Shown here: positions 1 through 5,436 of the stretch, one piece after another
How positions within the stretch are numbered: position 1 is the first letter of the stretch
Layout: every line of letters begins with the position of its first letter
Origin: Chitinophagaceae bacterium
GTDB taxonomy: Bacteria > Bacteroidota > Bacteroidia > Chitinophagales > Chitinophagaceae
Reading direction: 5' to 3'
NCBI GenBank assembly: GCA_025351145.1
Contig: JANXWM010000375.1
Span: 1 to 5,472, forward strand
Length of the DNA: 5,472 bases
Program-made: the position numbers and the translations under genes
Notes under the pieces: generated by a model
The model's database searches: none
The model's input: the letters and a program-made list of their open reading frames with translations, nothing else
What the model was told of the DNA's origin: nothing

Positions 1-238
1 GGGTGTGTTTAATTCTTCGCTGCACGATGCAGATGCAAACAAGGAACAGGCGTTTATCAACAGCATTGAAACAGGCAATTATTTAAATGAAACAAAGTCT
101 GGTGCAGAGTCAACACTCACTGCAATTCTTGGCCGGGAATCAGCAACTTCAAAAAAAGAAATGACCTGGGATGAAGTTTATTTCTCCAACGAAAAATTAG
201 ATACCAAATTGAATTTGGCGCAGTTTGATAAAGCGTAA
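1..238 (+). CDS. Gfo/Idh/MocA-family oxidoreductase, C-terminal end (5' end outside window)
   Basis: Only the last 78 or so codons are present. The frame is open from base 2 and stops with TAA at 236-238. The GTG at 5 is an internal codon, not a credible start. The segment reads as the C-terminal part of an NAD(P)-dependent Gfo/Idh/MocA oxidoreductase as found in many Bacteroidota: a helix with FINSIETGNYLNE, then ESTLTAILGRESA, then EMTWDEVYFSNEKLD. This resembles the family pattern in which a short 'sugar dehydrogenase' C-terminal helix is followed by A-I-L-G-R and a T-W-[DE] motif. The Rossmann N-terminus and the catalytic region are outside the window, so substrate and localisation cannot be judged. 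Many relatives in this phylum act on sugars or glycosides, and some carry Tat signals. The gene converges on the response regulator gene, 106 nt away. The family call rests on recalled motif similarity. Confidence 0.72.
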   Translation, partial: GVFNSSLHDADANKEQAFINSIETGNYLNETKSGAESTLTAILGRESATSKKEMTWDEVYFSNEKLDTKLNLAQFDKA

Positions 239-263
239 ATTTTAGAAAACTTTTTTGAGCCGT

Positions 264-314
264 GCTGAAGTATTTCATGGCATCGGCTCTTGCGTCGCAC
301 TCTTGTACGTTCGG
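264..314 (+). repeat. Dispersed-type repeat, copy A (inverted relative to copy B at 3601-3650)
   Basis: A 25-nt core at 290-314 (starts TTGCGTCGCACTC, ends GTACGTTCGG) is identical to the reverse complement of 3601-3625. A second shared block, GCTGAAGTA at 264-272, lies upstream at almost the same distance: 17 nt from the core here and 16 nt in copy B. The intervening bases differ but share an ATG..GCAT pattern. Copy A sits in the gap between two convergent genes. It starts 25 nt after the oxidoreductase stop and reads in that gene's sense direction. GAGCCG (257-262) and CGGCTC (284-289), with TGC/GCA inside, can form a stem just before the core. Not coding in any convincing frame. Confidence 0.8.
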
Positions 315-344
315 AGCAATGGGCGACGGTACTGGGCACCAATA

Positions 345-1001
345 TTAATTTTTATTGCTGTTTAAATTTACCAAATTCCTGCGTATCGCTTCTAATACCA
401 TACCGGTGCGGCTTTGAACATTTAATTTTTTAAATATATTATCGCGGTAACCATCAACAGTTCTTTCCGAAATATTCATGTTTGAGGCAATTTCCTTATA
501 AGTCAATTCACTGCATGAAAGTTGTAAAAATTCTTTTTCCCTATCCGAAAGATGAAAATCGTTTTGCTGGTTTTGGTGTTGTAACAAACGCCTGTAATTG
601 ATGTTGGCAGCATCTGCATTGTAATAGCCTTTTTTATAGATTTCCTGCAAAGCTTTATTCAGTTCATCCGGGTGGATGTCTTTTAAAAGGTAGGCGCAGC
701 AGCCGGCTTTTATCATGGCGATGATCGTTTCATCATCATCTTTCATTGAAAGCGCAACAAGTTTTAAAGCAGGGTAATGTTTGCTGAGATATTCGGCCGT
801 TTGTATGCCATTCATTACCGGCATGTTCACATCAAGCAGCACTATATCAGGCTCTTTTTTTGCTGATTCAAGTTTTTCAATAAGGTCTTTTCCATTTACA
901 CCTTCAACAATTATCTCATAACCTTTGAGGGTGCTGATAAGCAGGCTGAGTGACTTTAAAAAAAGCTGGTGGTCATCTGCAATTCCTAATGTAATGTTCA
1001 T
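345..1001 (-). CDS. NarL/LuxR-type two-component response regulator
   Basis: The 218-residue protein has the usual length and domain order for the NarL/FixJ family. The receiver domain spans about residues 2-120. It has the acidic pair D9-D10, phospho-acceptor D57 in the stretch VLLDVNMPVMNG, switch residue S85 and conserved lysine K107 followed by D108. The LuxR-type helix-turn-helix spans about 149-211: LSDREKEFLQL opens it, and the recognition helix lies near ISERTVDGYRDNIFKKL. All key phosphorylation residues are present, so it should be a working cytoplasmic DNA-binding regulator. It begins 24 nt after the kinase stop on the same strand, so the upstream kinase is very likely its partner. 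No Shine-Dalgarno sequence precedes the ATG, which is normal in Bacteroidota. Its target genes cannot be read from sequence; autoregulation of the operon is a reasonable guess only. Confidence 0.95.
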   Translation of the reverse strand: MNITLGIADDHQLFLKSLSLLISTLKGYEIIVEGVNGKDLIEKLESAKKEPDIVLLDVNMPVMNGIQTAEYLSKHYPALKLVALSMKDDDETIIAMIKAGCCAYLLKDIHPDELNKALQEIYKKGYYNADAANINYRRLLQHQNQQNDFHLSDREKEFLQLSCSELTYKEIASNMNISERTVDGYRDNIFKKLNVQSRTGMVLEAIRRNLVNLNSNKN

Positions 1002-1025
1002 TGATTGGTATTTAGCGTTGTAAGT

Positions 1026-1835
1026 TTATACCGGTTGCTCTTTTACGGGAATTGTTATTAAAACTGCAGTTCCTTTTATCTCTGCCGTTTTCCATTCAAT
1101 TGTTCCCCCAAGCAGTTTAATACGGTGCTCCATGTTGCGCAGGCCAAGGCTTTCTTTTTTCGCTGCGTCAATATCAAAGCCCCTTCCGTCGTCTTCAATA
1201 CTTAGTTCAAAATGATGGTCGGTATTTTTTATCTGTATTACAATGTGCTTGGGGAACGCATGCTTAATACTGTTCTGCAATGCTTCCTGTACCACACGAA
1301 AAAGCATTACCTGCGCTTCGGGCTCAAGTGGTAATTTTTCGTATTGGGTAAGCAGCTCTGCCTGTATATTTCTTGCCGCATTAATACGTTTTATTTCTTC
1401 TTCTAAATTCTCTACCAGGTTAAACTGATGCAGCCATTCTTTGTTAAGCGATTTACTAAGGCTTCGCAGGTCCTGTATGGCTTTGCTTAAAGTTTGTTCC
1501 GCTGTGCTTATTGTATCGGGCACATAGGTAAAATCGTTTTGTTCTATACCCATTTTAGTAATACCAATCAGCAGCTTGGTACTGCTTAGCAGTTGGCCGA
1601 TGTTATCGTGGAGTTCCTGGCTTATCTGGTAAAATGTTGACTCCTGTGTTTCAAGCTGGGTTTGTAAGAGTTCCTCTCGATACTGTTTTTCCATTTCTAA
1701 TAACTTTTTTTTATGCAGAAATCTTTTCTTCTGATAAAAAAGGAGAACAAAAATTATCAAGGCAGTAAGTGAAATAAAAATTATTATGCCTGCAATTATG
1801 TTGATGAGAACTTCGTGGTTTTTATCTGCTGGCAT
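1026..1835 (-). CDS. HisKA_3 (DesK/NarX-type) sensor histidine kinase without sensor domain
   Basis: The 269-residue protein has one N-terminal membrane segment (about residues 9-34), then a charged coiled-coil-like linker (about 35-70). The dimerisation/phospho-transfer domain follows, with H76 in ELHDNIGQLLSSTK, the HisKA_3 H-box. The HATPase_c domain covers about 170-265. It has an N-box with N188 in VVQEALQNSIKHA, a G1 box EDDGRGFD (214-221), and a second glycine box SLGLRNMEHRI (229-239). All catalytic motifs look intact. Only about eight residues precede the membrane anchor, so there is no periplasmic, PAS, GAF or TPR input domain; signal must come through the membrane helix or a partner. 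The ATG at 1835 overlaps the 3' end of the membrane-protein gene by 40 nt. It is kept because no ATG, GTG or TTG lies between it and the membrane helix. It should phosphorylate the regulator encoded directly downstream. Confidence 0.94.
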   Translation of the reverse strand: MPADKNHEVLINIIAGIIIFISLTALIIFVLLFYQKKRFLHKKKLLEMEKQYREELLQTQLETQESTFYQISQELHDNIGQLLSSTKLLIGITKMGIEQNDFTYVPDTISTAEQTLSKAIQDLRSLSKSLNKEWLHQFNLVENLEEEIKRINAARNIQAELLTQYEKLPLEPEAQVMLFRVVQEALQNSIKHAFPKHIVIQIKNTDHHFELSIEDDGRGFDIDAAKKESLGLRNMEHRIKLLGGTIEWKTAEIKGTAVLITIPVKEQPV

Positions 1836-2470
1836 AAAAAAGCATATATAATTATAGAATACATTGCAACGTTGAGCAATCGCAAAACAAATGAGAGATT
1901 TTCTGCAACGTTCAAATAATTAGTGATCAAATAATTTAACATGCCCGTATAAGGGAGATTGCATGTATAAAAAATCATTAGAGCTGCAGCTATCCAGAAT
2001 TCTGTATTTCGGCCAAGAGAGACAAGTTCCTCCTCTATGTATAACTGATAAAAATAAACTCCGCATGCTATTATTGTAAAAGCACTTCCAACAACATGAA
2101 TATAGCTATCCCAGCCATAAATACCAAAAATGTAAAATACGCTTACTATCCATAATAAAGGGAACAAAAACATAAATCCGATGATTACTCTTTTAAACCA
2201 TTTTATTTTTATTACTCTAAAAAAATAAAAAGCATAAACCATAAATTCAATCAATACAAATAAATTATAAATAGCGAGATTATTTTTTATATGAAACCAT
2301 TCACGCAGGTATGACATTCCAAAACTGGCAAGCAGTTCATTTAGTAAATCAAGACCGAGCAATACAGCGAAAATTCTTAAATGCAAAGGATGAAGCCTAA
2401 AGTGAATCAAACTGCTTGTAAATGCTAAGAACAGGCTTATTAATAATAAATAATAAGAAGTTGGTATCAT
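1796..2470 (-). CDS. Seven-TM integral membrane protein of unknown function, possible kinase partner
   Basis: I place the start at the ATG at 2470, giving 224 residues. This ATG lies one base after the TAG stop of the upstream gene (TAG-T-ATG) and directly before the first membrane helix. The earlier in-frame ATG at 2515 would add 15 residues lying entirely inside the upstream gene. Seven hydrophobic helices are visible at about 4-24, 31-50, 65-84, 94-116, 123-143, 157-179 and 192-213, so it is an inner-membrane protein. Polar or aromatic motifs include NNLAIYNLFVLIEF (63-76), EFWIAAALMIFY (157-168) and LNVAMYSIIIYAFLCQ (199-214). From memory, unnamed Bacteroidota membrane proteins with similar FWI and LN..MY..., AFLC motifs occur next to HisKA_3 kinases; I cannot verify this here. 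No catalytic motif is visible. The 40-nt overlap with the kinase gene suggests coupled translation. Signal sensing for the kinase is an inference. Confidence 0.85.
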   Translation of the reverse strand: MIPTSYYLLLISLFLAFTSSLIHFRLHPLHLRIFAVLLGLDLLNELLASFGMSYLREWFHIKNNLAIYNLFVLIEFMVYAFYFFRVIKIKWFKRVIIGFMFLFPLLWIVSVFYIFGIYGWDSYIHVVGSAFTIIACGVYFYQLYIEEELVSLGRNTEFWIAAALMIFYTCNLPYTGMLNYLITNYLNVAENLSFVLRLLNVAMYSIIIYAFLCQQIKTTKFSST

Positions 2471-2471
2471 A

Positions 2472-3350
2472 CTATGGGCATTTATTTGGAGGACAAGGAA
2501 GCCCTGTATCTGCATAACTAACGGCTAATTTTTGTTTAGTGTCCTTTAATATTCCATGTTCCAAAAGATTCTTTTTTATTTCAGTTGCACCTAAAGTTAA
2601 AAAGGTTGGGGGTTTATTTTCTTCGATGAGCTCAAAAATCAAATCCATTTTAAATATATATTTTAAGTTATCGAGATAATCTGGTTCGTAGATCCAGCTA
2701 GCAAAATGAATATTCACTTGTTTTATTGTAGCGCATTTAGTTAAATAAGATAATAAATCACATCCATAATCACCGGGCGTAAGCAAGACTTTATCAGCAT
2801 ACCAAAGGCTATGAGTTTCACTTAATTTGATACCATACTTTTTCGAAAATTCCAGTTCTATCCTTTTGGCTATTAGATTTGTGTAAATGTTCATTCCTTT
2901 TACGACAGTGGCATTTTTTGTTAAATCCACCTTATTAAATTTTCCGCTATAAAATATATAAGCATTTGTGCTGTCGTCTTCACTTATGTTATCATTATTT
3001 TCATCAATCAATTTCGAATCTGTGGTTGGGACTAACACTATTGTCAATTTAAGATCGTTCAAAGCGTAATATATTCGTACCCCATCGTATTTATTCCCTT
3101 CTACATTTTTTATATTTTGCAAAACGTTTTTCATCTCATCACCCGCAATCGCCAAGTAATCGGCTGTCGACCCGGTGTTCTTGATCATGTCTAATTTAAC
3201 TTTTTTGAAAAAATCTATTCTGGCATCTGCTACTTCCTTTTTTATGCCTGAACTTAACCCGAGTTTGCAATCGCAATCTTGCCCATAAACAAAAGACTGT
3301 ATTAATAGCAATACTGTTGCATAAATAATTGCTGAAATTTTCTTTCTCAT
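2472..3350 (-). CDS. Secreted or periplasmic protein of unknown function, first gene of the cluster
   Basis: The 292-residue protein starts with a clear Sec signal peptide: MRKKI, a hydrophobic core to about residue 21, then VYGQ, with likely cleavage near 23/24. The mature protein begins DCDCK (C26, C28), has further cysteines in a DYGCDLLSYLTKC segment, and ends in PCPPNKCP (C286, C291), so disulfides are plausible. There is no lipobox with cysteine at +1, so it is probably not a lipoprotein. A central beta-like stretch reads YDGVRIYYALNDLKLTIVLVPTTD, followed by an acidic NDNISEDD segment. The combination of RIY..., LVPT and a Cys-Pro-rich tail recalls uncharacterised Bacteroidota secreted proteins, but I know no assigned function. 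The ATG is followed by lysines typical of an export signal and preceded by an A/T-rich leader. It is the promoter-proximal gene of the operon, with its stop one base before the 7-TM start. Confidence 0.85.
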   Translation of the reverse strand: MRKKISAIIYATVLLLIQSFVYGQDCDCKLGLSSGIKKEVADARIDFFKKVKLDMIKNTGSTADYLAIAGDEMKNVLQNIKNVEGNKYDGVRIYYALNDLKLTIVLVPTTDSKLIDENNDNISEDDSTNAYIFYSGKFNKVDLTKNATVVKGMNIYTNLIAKRIELEFSKKYGIKLSETHSLWYADKVLLTPGDYGCDLLSYLTKCATIKQVNIHFASWIYEPDYLDNLKYIFKMDLIFELIEENKPPTFLTLGATEIKKNLLEHGILKDTKQKLAVSYADTGLPCPPNKCP

Positions 3351-3600
3351 AATTGATAAGTTTTTAATAATAAAATTGATTGTTTAACGCATTCATAGTT
3401 TTAAGTATCAGTTGTGTTTATTTAAATGAATTACTATAAAACATAATTTTAAGGTGATTTAATTTTTACTCTGTAATATTCAAATTTTTTCTAACAATTG
3501 AAAATGGGGTTTTCCACATTTCTATACCGGGGAAATCACCTGTAAGATAATATAGGTATATAAGATAGTCCTCCGCTATGGTAAAAGCTGAATATATAAT
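3351..3600 (-). other. AT-rich upstream region of the four-gene operon
   Basis: This is the first part of the 360-nt gene-free stretch 3351-3710 and must hold the promoter for the minus-strand cluster. I found no convincing ORF and no RNA gene. I also saw no clean Bacteroidota promoter (TTTG at -33 with TAnnTTTG at -7) on the minus strand, so none is marked. The only conspicuous sites are the G-tract pair near 3506-3541 and a 9-bp inverted pair AGGTGATTT (3452-3460) / AAATCACCT (3533-3541), which could arise by chance in DNA of this composition. Confidence 0.5.
3506..3541. promoter_or_regulatory. Possible regulator-binding site: paired G-tracts upstream of the operon
   Basis: Two G-tracts stand out in otherwise AT-rich DNA: GGGGTTTTCC at 3506-3515 and GGGGAAATCACC at 3529-3540. 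They are 23 nt apart, about two helical turns, and roughly 160-190 nt upstream of the first ATG of the operon. Same-face spaced half-sites would suit a dimeric NarL-type regulator such as the one encoded downstream. No known consensus is matched; this is inference from pattern and position only. Confidence 0.2.
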
Positions 3601-3650
3601 CCGAACGTACAAGAGTGCGACGCAACAATGCTTCATAGTTTTACTTCAGC
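3601..3650 (-). repeat. Dispersed-type repeat, copy B (inverted relative to copy A at 264-314)
   Basis: Bases 3601-3625 are the exact reverse complement of 290-314 (25 of 25). TACTTCAGC at 3642-3650 is the reverse complement of GCTGAAGTA at 264-272. Read on the minus strand, the order is GCTGAAGTA, 16 variable nt, then the 25-nt core, the same architecture as copy A. It lies just beyond the terminator of the propeller gene, about 60 nt past its stop, and reads in that gene's sense direction. The two copies differ in the middle, so they are old or independently placed copies and not a recent duplication of one fragment. Confidence 0.8.
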
Positions 3651-3659
3651 CTGGTACAT

Positions 3660-3696
3660 AAAATAAAAAGACTGCATAACGCAGCCTTTTTATTTT
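3660..3696 (-). terminator. Rho-independent terminator of the propeller gene (symmetrical)
   Basis: AAAATAAAAAG (3660-3670) pairs perfectly with CTTTTTATTTT (3686-3696). After one A/C mismatch, CTGC (3672-3675) pairs with GCAG (3681-3684) around the loop ATAAC. Read on the minus strand it starts 15 nt after the propeller stop codon and ends in a T-rich tract. It is T-rich on the plus strand too, so it could act in both directions, but no plus-strand gene ends here. Confidence 0.85.
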
Positions 3697-3710
3697 CCAG
3701 TTTAAGAAGG

Positions 3711-5339
3711 TTACCTGGTTATCGAAAGCCTTGCCATGCTTGACTTTCCATTTGCAACAGCACGGATAAAATAAATACCGGGCAAAAGATTTTTTACATT
3801 TATTGTTTTACTATAAGCCCCGCCTGTATTTGAAAAACCGCTCCACTGCATTACCACTTTTCCGGTTTCGTTAATCATCATCATTTCAATTTTTCCGGGC
3901 GTTTCAGTATTGTATTGAATGTTGGTTTTGTCTGTTGCCGGGTTTGGATAAATGCTGAGATTGGTTTTAAAATTTCCCACTATTTTATCTTGCTCATTTG
4001 CTGCATTTGTTTTTGCAATGGGGCTTGAGATACCAAAATCGCTGAGTGGCCTTCTCCATACACCGTTAAGGAATAACCCGGCAAATAAATAAGTGCTGTT
4101 GGCTGCAAGGCCCTGTACGGCATTATTAGGCGCAGGATCTAATCCCGTGTTTGCATTGGTAAAATTATTTCCCTTGTTTGAGGAGAAATAAACGCCGAGA
4201 TTATTGCCAATGAAAACATTGTTACTGCCAACAACTTTTATAGTAAAACCCCCTGTACCGGAAGGAATGCCATTGCCGATCGTATTCCAGGAAACACCAT
4301 TGTTTTGGGAGCGCCAGTTATCTACATAGGTACCGGCATAAAAAGTGCCTGCAGTATCTGATGCCATTGAAACAACATCCCTGACCGTTTGCAAAAAAGA
4401 CCAGGTTACGCCGCTGTTTGTTGATCGGTAAATACCGCTTTGAAAAGGTGATACTCCCTCTGTAACCCCGGCAACCGCCACAGTTCCGTTAGCTGCAATG
4501 GCAGTGATATTAATACGGTCGCCGGTAAGGTTACTCGCATTCCATGTTCTGCCGTTATCGGTGGAATAATAAATACCATTGGTGGTGGCTACCAAAACGT
4601 TGGTGCCGCTTTTTGTTAAACCCTGGTCGCATTCGTAATTGCCAAACTGTTTGTATGGCAATCCTTTGGTAATATGTTTCCAGGTTTTGCCGCTGTTTGC
4701 CGAAGCATAAAGCCCATCGCCGCATGTGCCTGCAAGCAATATTCCCGGAGCTGGGTTTAATTTGGAATGAACAATTGCATTAGATAATGTATCTGTATTA
4801 TTTGAACTGCCAATTTTTTTCCAGTTATCTCCATTGTTTTCTAAAGCGTAAACACCATCGCTGTGTGTACCGGTAATAATATTATTATCAATGTTCATCA
4901 TGCTGTTATCAATGCTTGCTGCAGTAGTAAATCCTTTTATTGATTGCGTCCAGGTTTTGCCGCTGTCTGCAGAACCAAATACGCCTAACTCATCCATGCC
5001 TATTAAAAAGTTATTTCCGCTTTGTATAAAATAATTATTAAACCGGGAACCTGTTCGCAAACCTTTTGCAGAAATAGTATTCCAGCTTGCACCATAATCT
5101 AGTGATTGAAACATGCCTTTTTTATCGCCGGTATATATTACGCCATTTGAGAATGAAAAACCGAGCAGTTCGGTAAGCTGATCAGTTTCTACAGGCAAAA
5201 AATTGCTAAAAGTAAGGCCTCCATTATTTGAACGAAAAATGCCATTGCGTGCTGATGCAAGAACTGTATCTCCTAAAACAAGAAAATGTTTAATTACATA
5301 GAATGCAGTGCTGCCCTGGTCTACAAACCAGCTGTTGTA
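3711..5339 (-). CDS. BNR/Asp-box beta-propeller protein with T9SS sorting domain, 5' end broken or missing
   Basis: The frame is open from 5339 to the stop at 3711 (542 residues). It contains nine Asp-box/BNR motifs of the S-x-[DN]-x-G-x-[TSN]-[WF] type: SNNGGLTF (encoded at 5208-5231), SLDYGASW, SADSGKTW, ENNGDNW, SANSGKTW, STDNGRTW, STNSGVTW, SQNNGVSW and SSNKGNNF. They are about 37-47 residues apart, as in sialidase- or sortilin-like propeller blades. The last 82 residues are a type A T9SS C-terminal sorting domain: LSIYPNPATD, then a KVV strand, then LLPGIYFIRAVANGK and a final basic residue. This implies export to the cell surface or medium; no catalytic residues mark it as an enzyme. 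The first usable start is a TTG at 5198, but propeller sequence including a complete Asp box continues upstream of it to a TAG at 5340-5342. No ATG or signal peptide precedes. Since T9SS cargo needs a Sec signal, the gene is probably 5'-truncated or frameshifted, possibly a pseudogene. A predictor would likely call 3711-5198. Confidence 0.85.
   Translation of the reverse strand, partial: YNSWFVDQGSTAFYVIKHFLVLGDTVLASARNGIFRSNNGGLTFSNFLPVETDQLTELLGFSFSNGVIYTGDKKGMFQSLDYGASWNTISAKGLRTGSRFNNYFIQSGNNFLIGMDELGVFGSADSGKTWTQSIKGFTTAASIDNSMMNIDNNIITGTHSDGVYALENNGDNWKKIGSSNNTDTLSNAIVHSKLNPAPGILLAGTCGDGLYASANSGKTWKHITKGLPYKQFGNYECDQGLTKSGTNVLVATTNGIYYSTDNGRTWNASNLTGDRINITAIAANGTVAVAGVTEGVSPFQSGIYRSTNSGVTWSFLQTVRDVVSMASDTAGTFYAGTYVDNWRSQNNGVSWNTIGNGIPSGTGGFTIKVVGSNNVFIGNNLGVYFSSNKGNNFTNANTGLDPAPNNAVQGLAANSTYLFAGLFLNGVWRRPLSDFGISSPIAKTNAANEQDKIVGNFKTNLSIYPNPATDKTNIQYNTETPGKIEMMMINETGKVVMQWSGFSNTGGAYSKTINVKNLLPGIYFIRAVANGKSSMARLSITR
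4679..4696 (-). repeat. 18-bp exact direct repeat within propeller gene, copy 1
   Basis: These 18 bases are identical to 4949-4966, exactly 270 nt (90 codons) away. They encode the SGKTW part of two Asp boxes. A similar but not identical version (17 nt with two changes) lies at 4401-4417. Synonymous positions match too, which suggests blade duplication at DNA level. Confidence 0.7.
4949..4966 (-). repeat. 18-bp exact direct repeat within propeller gene, copy 2
   Basis: Partner of 4679-4696; it encodes the SGKTWT region of the SADSGKTW Asp box. The 90-codon spacing equals two propeller blades. Confidence 0.7.
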
Positions 5340-5349
5340 CTAAACCTTC

Positions 5350-5436
5350 GGTAGTTTGTAAGCCTCATCAAAATTGAAGAGGCTTTGCTTTGCATGAACT
5401 AAATTTTTTTTTATGCAAACATCAAAACAAACTACC
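5350..5436. repeat. Nested inverted repeats able to form a three-way junction
   Basis: A 10-bp perfect outer inverted repeat, GGTAGTTTGT (5350-5359) and ACAAACTACC (5427-5436), encloses two further hairpins. Hairpin 1 pairs AAGCCTC (5360-5366) with GAGGCTT (5379-5385), then TCA with TGA after one A/A mismatch, loop AAAT. Hairpin 2 pairs TTTGCAT (5389-5395) with ATGCAAA (5413-5419), extended by one G/T and two A/T pairs. The whole could fold as a three-way junction in RNA or single-stranded DNA. It begins 8 nt beyond the stop that interrupts the propeller frame. I recognise no known RNA family; a ribozyme core motif was looked for and not found. Hairpin 1 followed by T-rich sequence on the plus strand could also act as a weak terminator. 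Confidence 0.6.

Noticed and set aside
257..289. GAGCCG/CGGCTC hairpin as terminator of the convergent genes
   Set aside because: Neither direction has a T tract directly after the stem. The T run lies on the wrong side for the plus-strand gene, so it is treated as part of repeat copy A.
1243..1428. 61-codon plus-strand open frame
   Set aside because: It lies antisense inside the HATPase/linker part of the kinase, whose motifs are intact, and has no recognisable features.
2471..2515. Longer start at ATG 2515 for the 7-TM protein
   Set aside because: The 15 extra residues lie wholly inside the upstream gene and precede the first helix without making a signal. ATG 2470 sits one base after the upstream stop.
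3452..3541. 9-bp inverted pair AGGTGATTT / AAATCACCT
   Set aside because: The arms are 72 nt apart and cannot be extended. One such match is not surprising in a 360-nt AT-rich region.
290..3625. The 3.3-kb segment between the inverted repeats as a transposon
   Set aside because: No transposase, integrase or target duplication is present. The repeats look like dispersed 3'-end elements and are not element termini.
5334..5358. TTG...TAGTTTG as a plus-strand promoter
   Set aside because: The -7 box is one base short of TAnnTTTG, the spacing is poor, and the bases are part of the outer inverted repeat.
5325..5396. Minus-strand 24-codon frame starting ATG at 5396 (MQSKASSILMRL...)
   Set aside because: It is in a different frame from the propeller, ends in TAG and is not a convincing signal peptide. 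It would need a frameshift to join the gene. Its ATG arises from the TTTGCAT/ATGCAAA inverted repeat.
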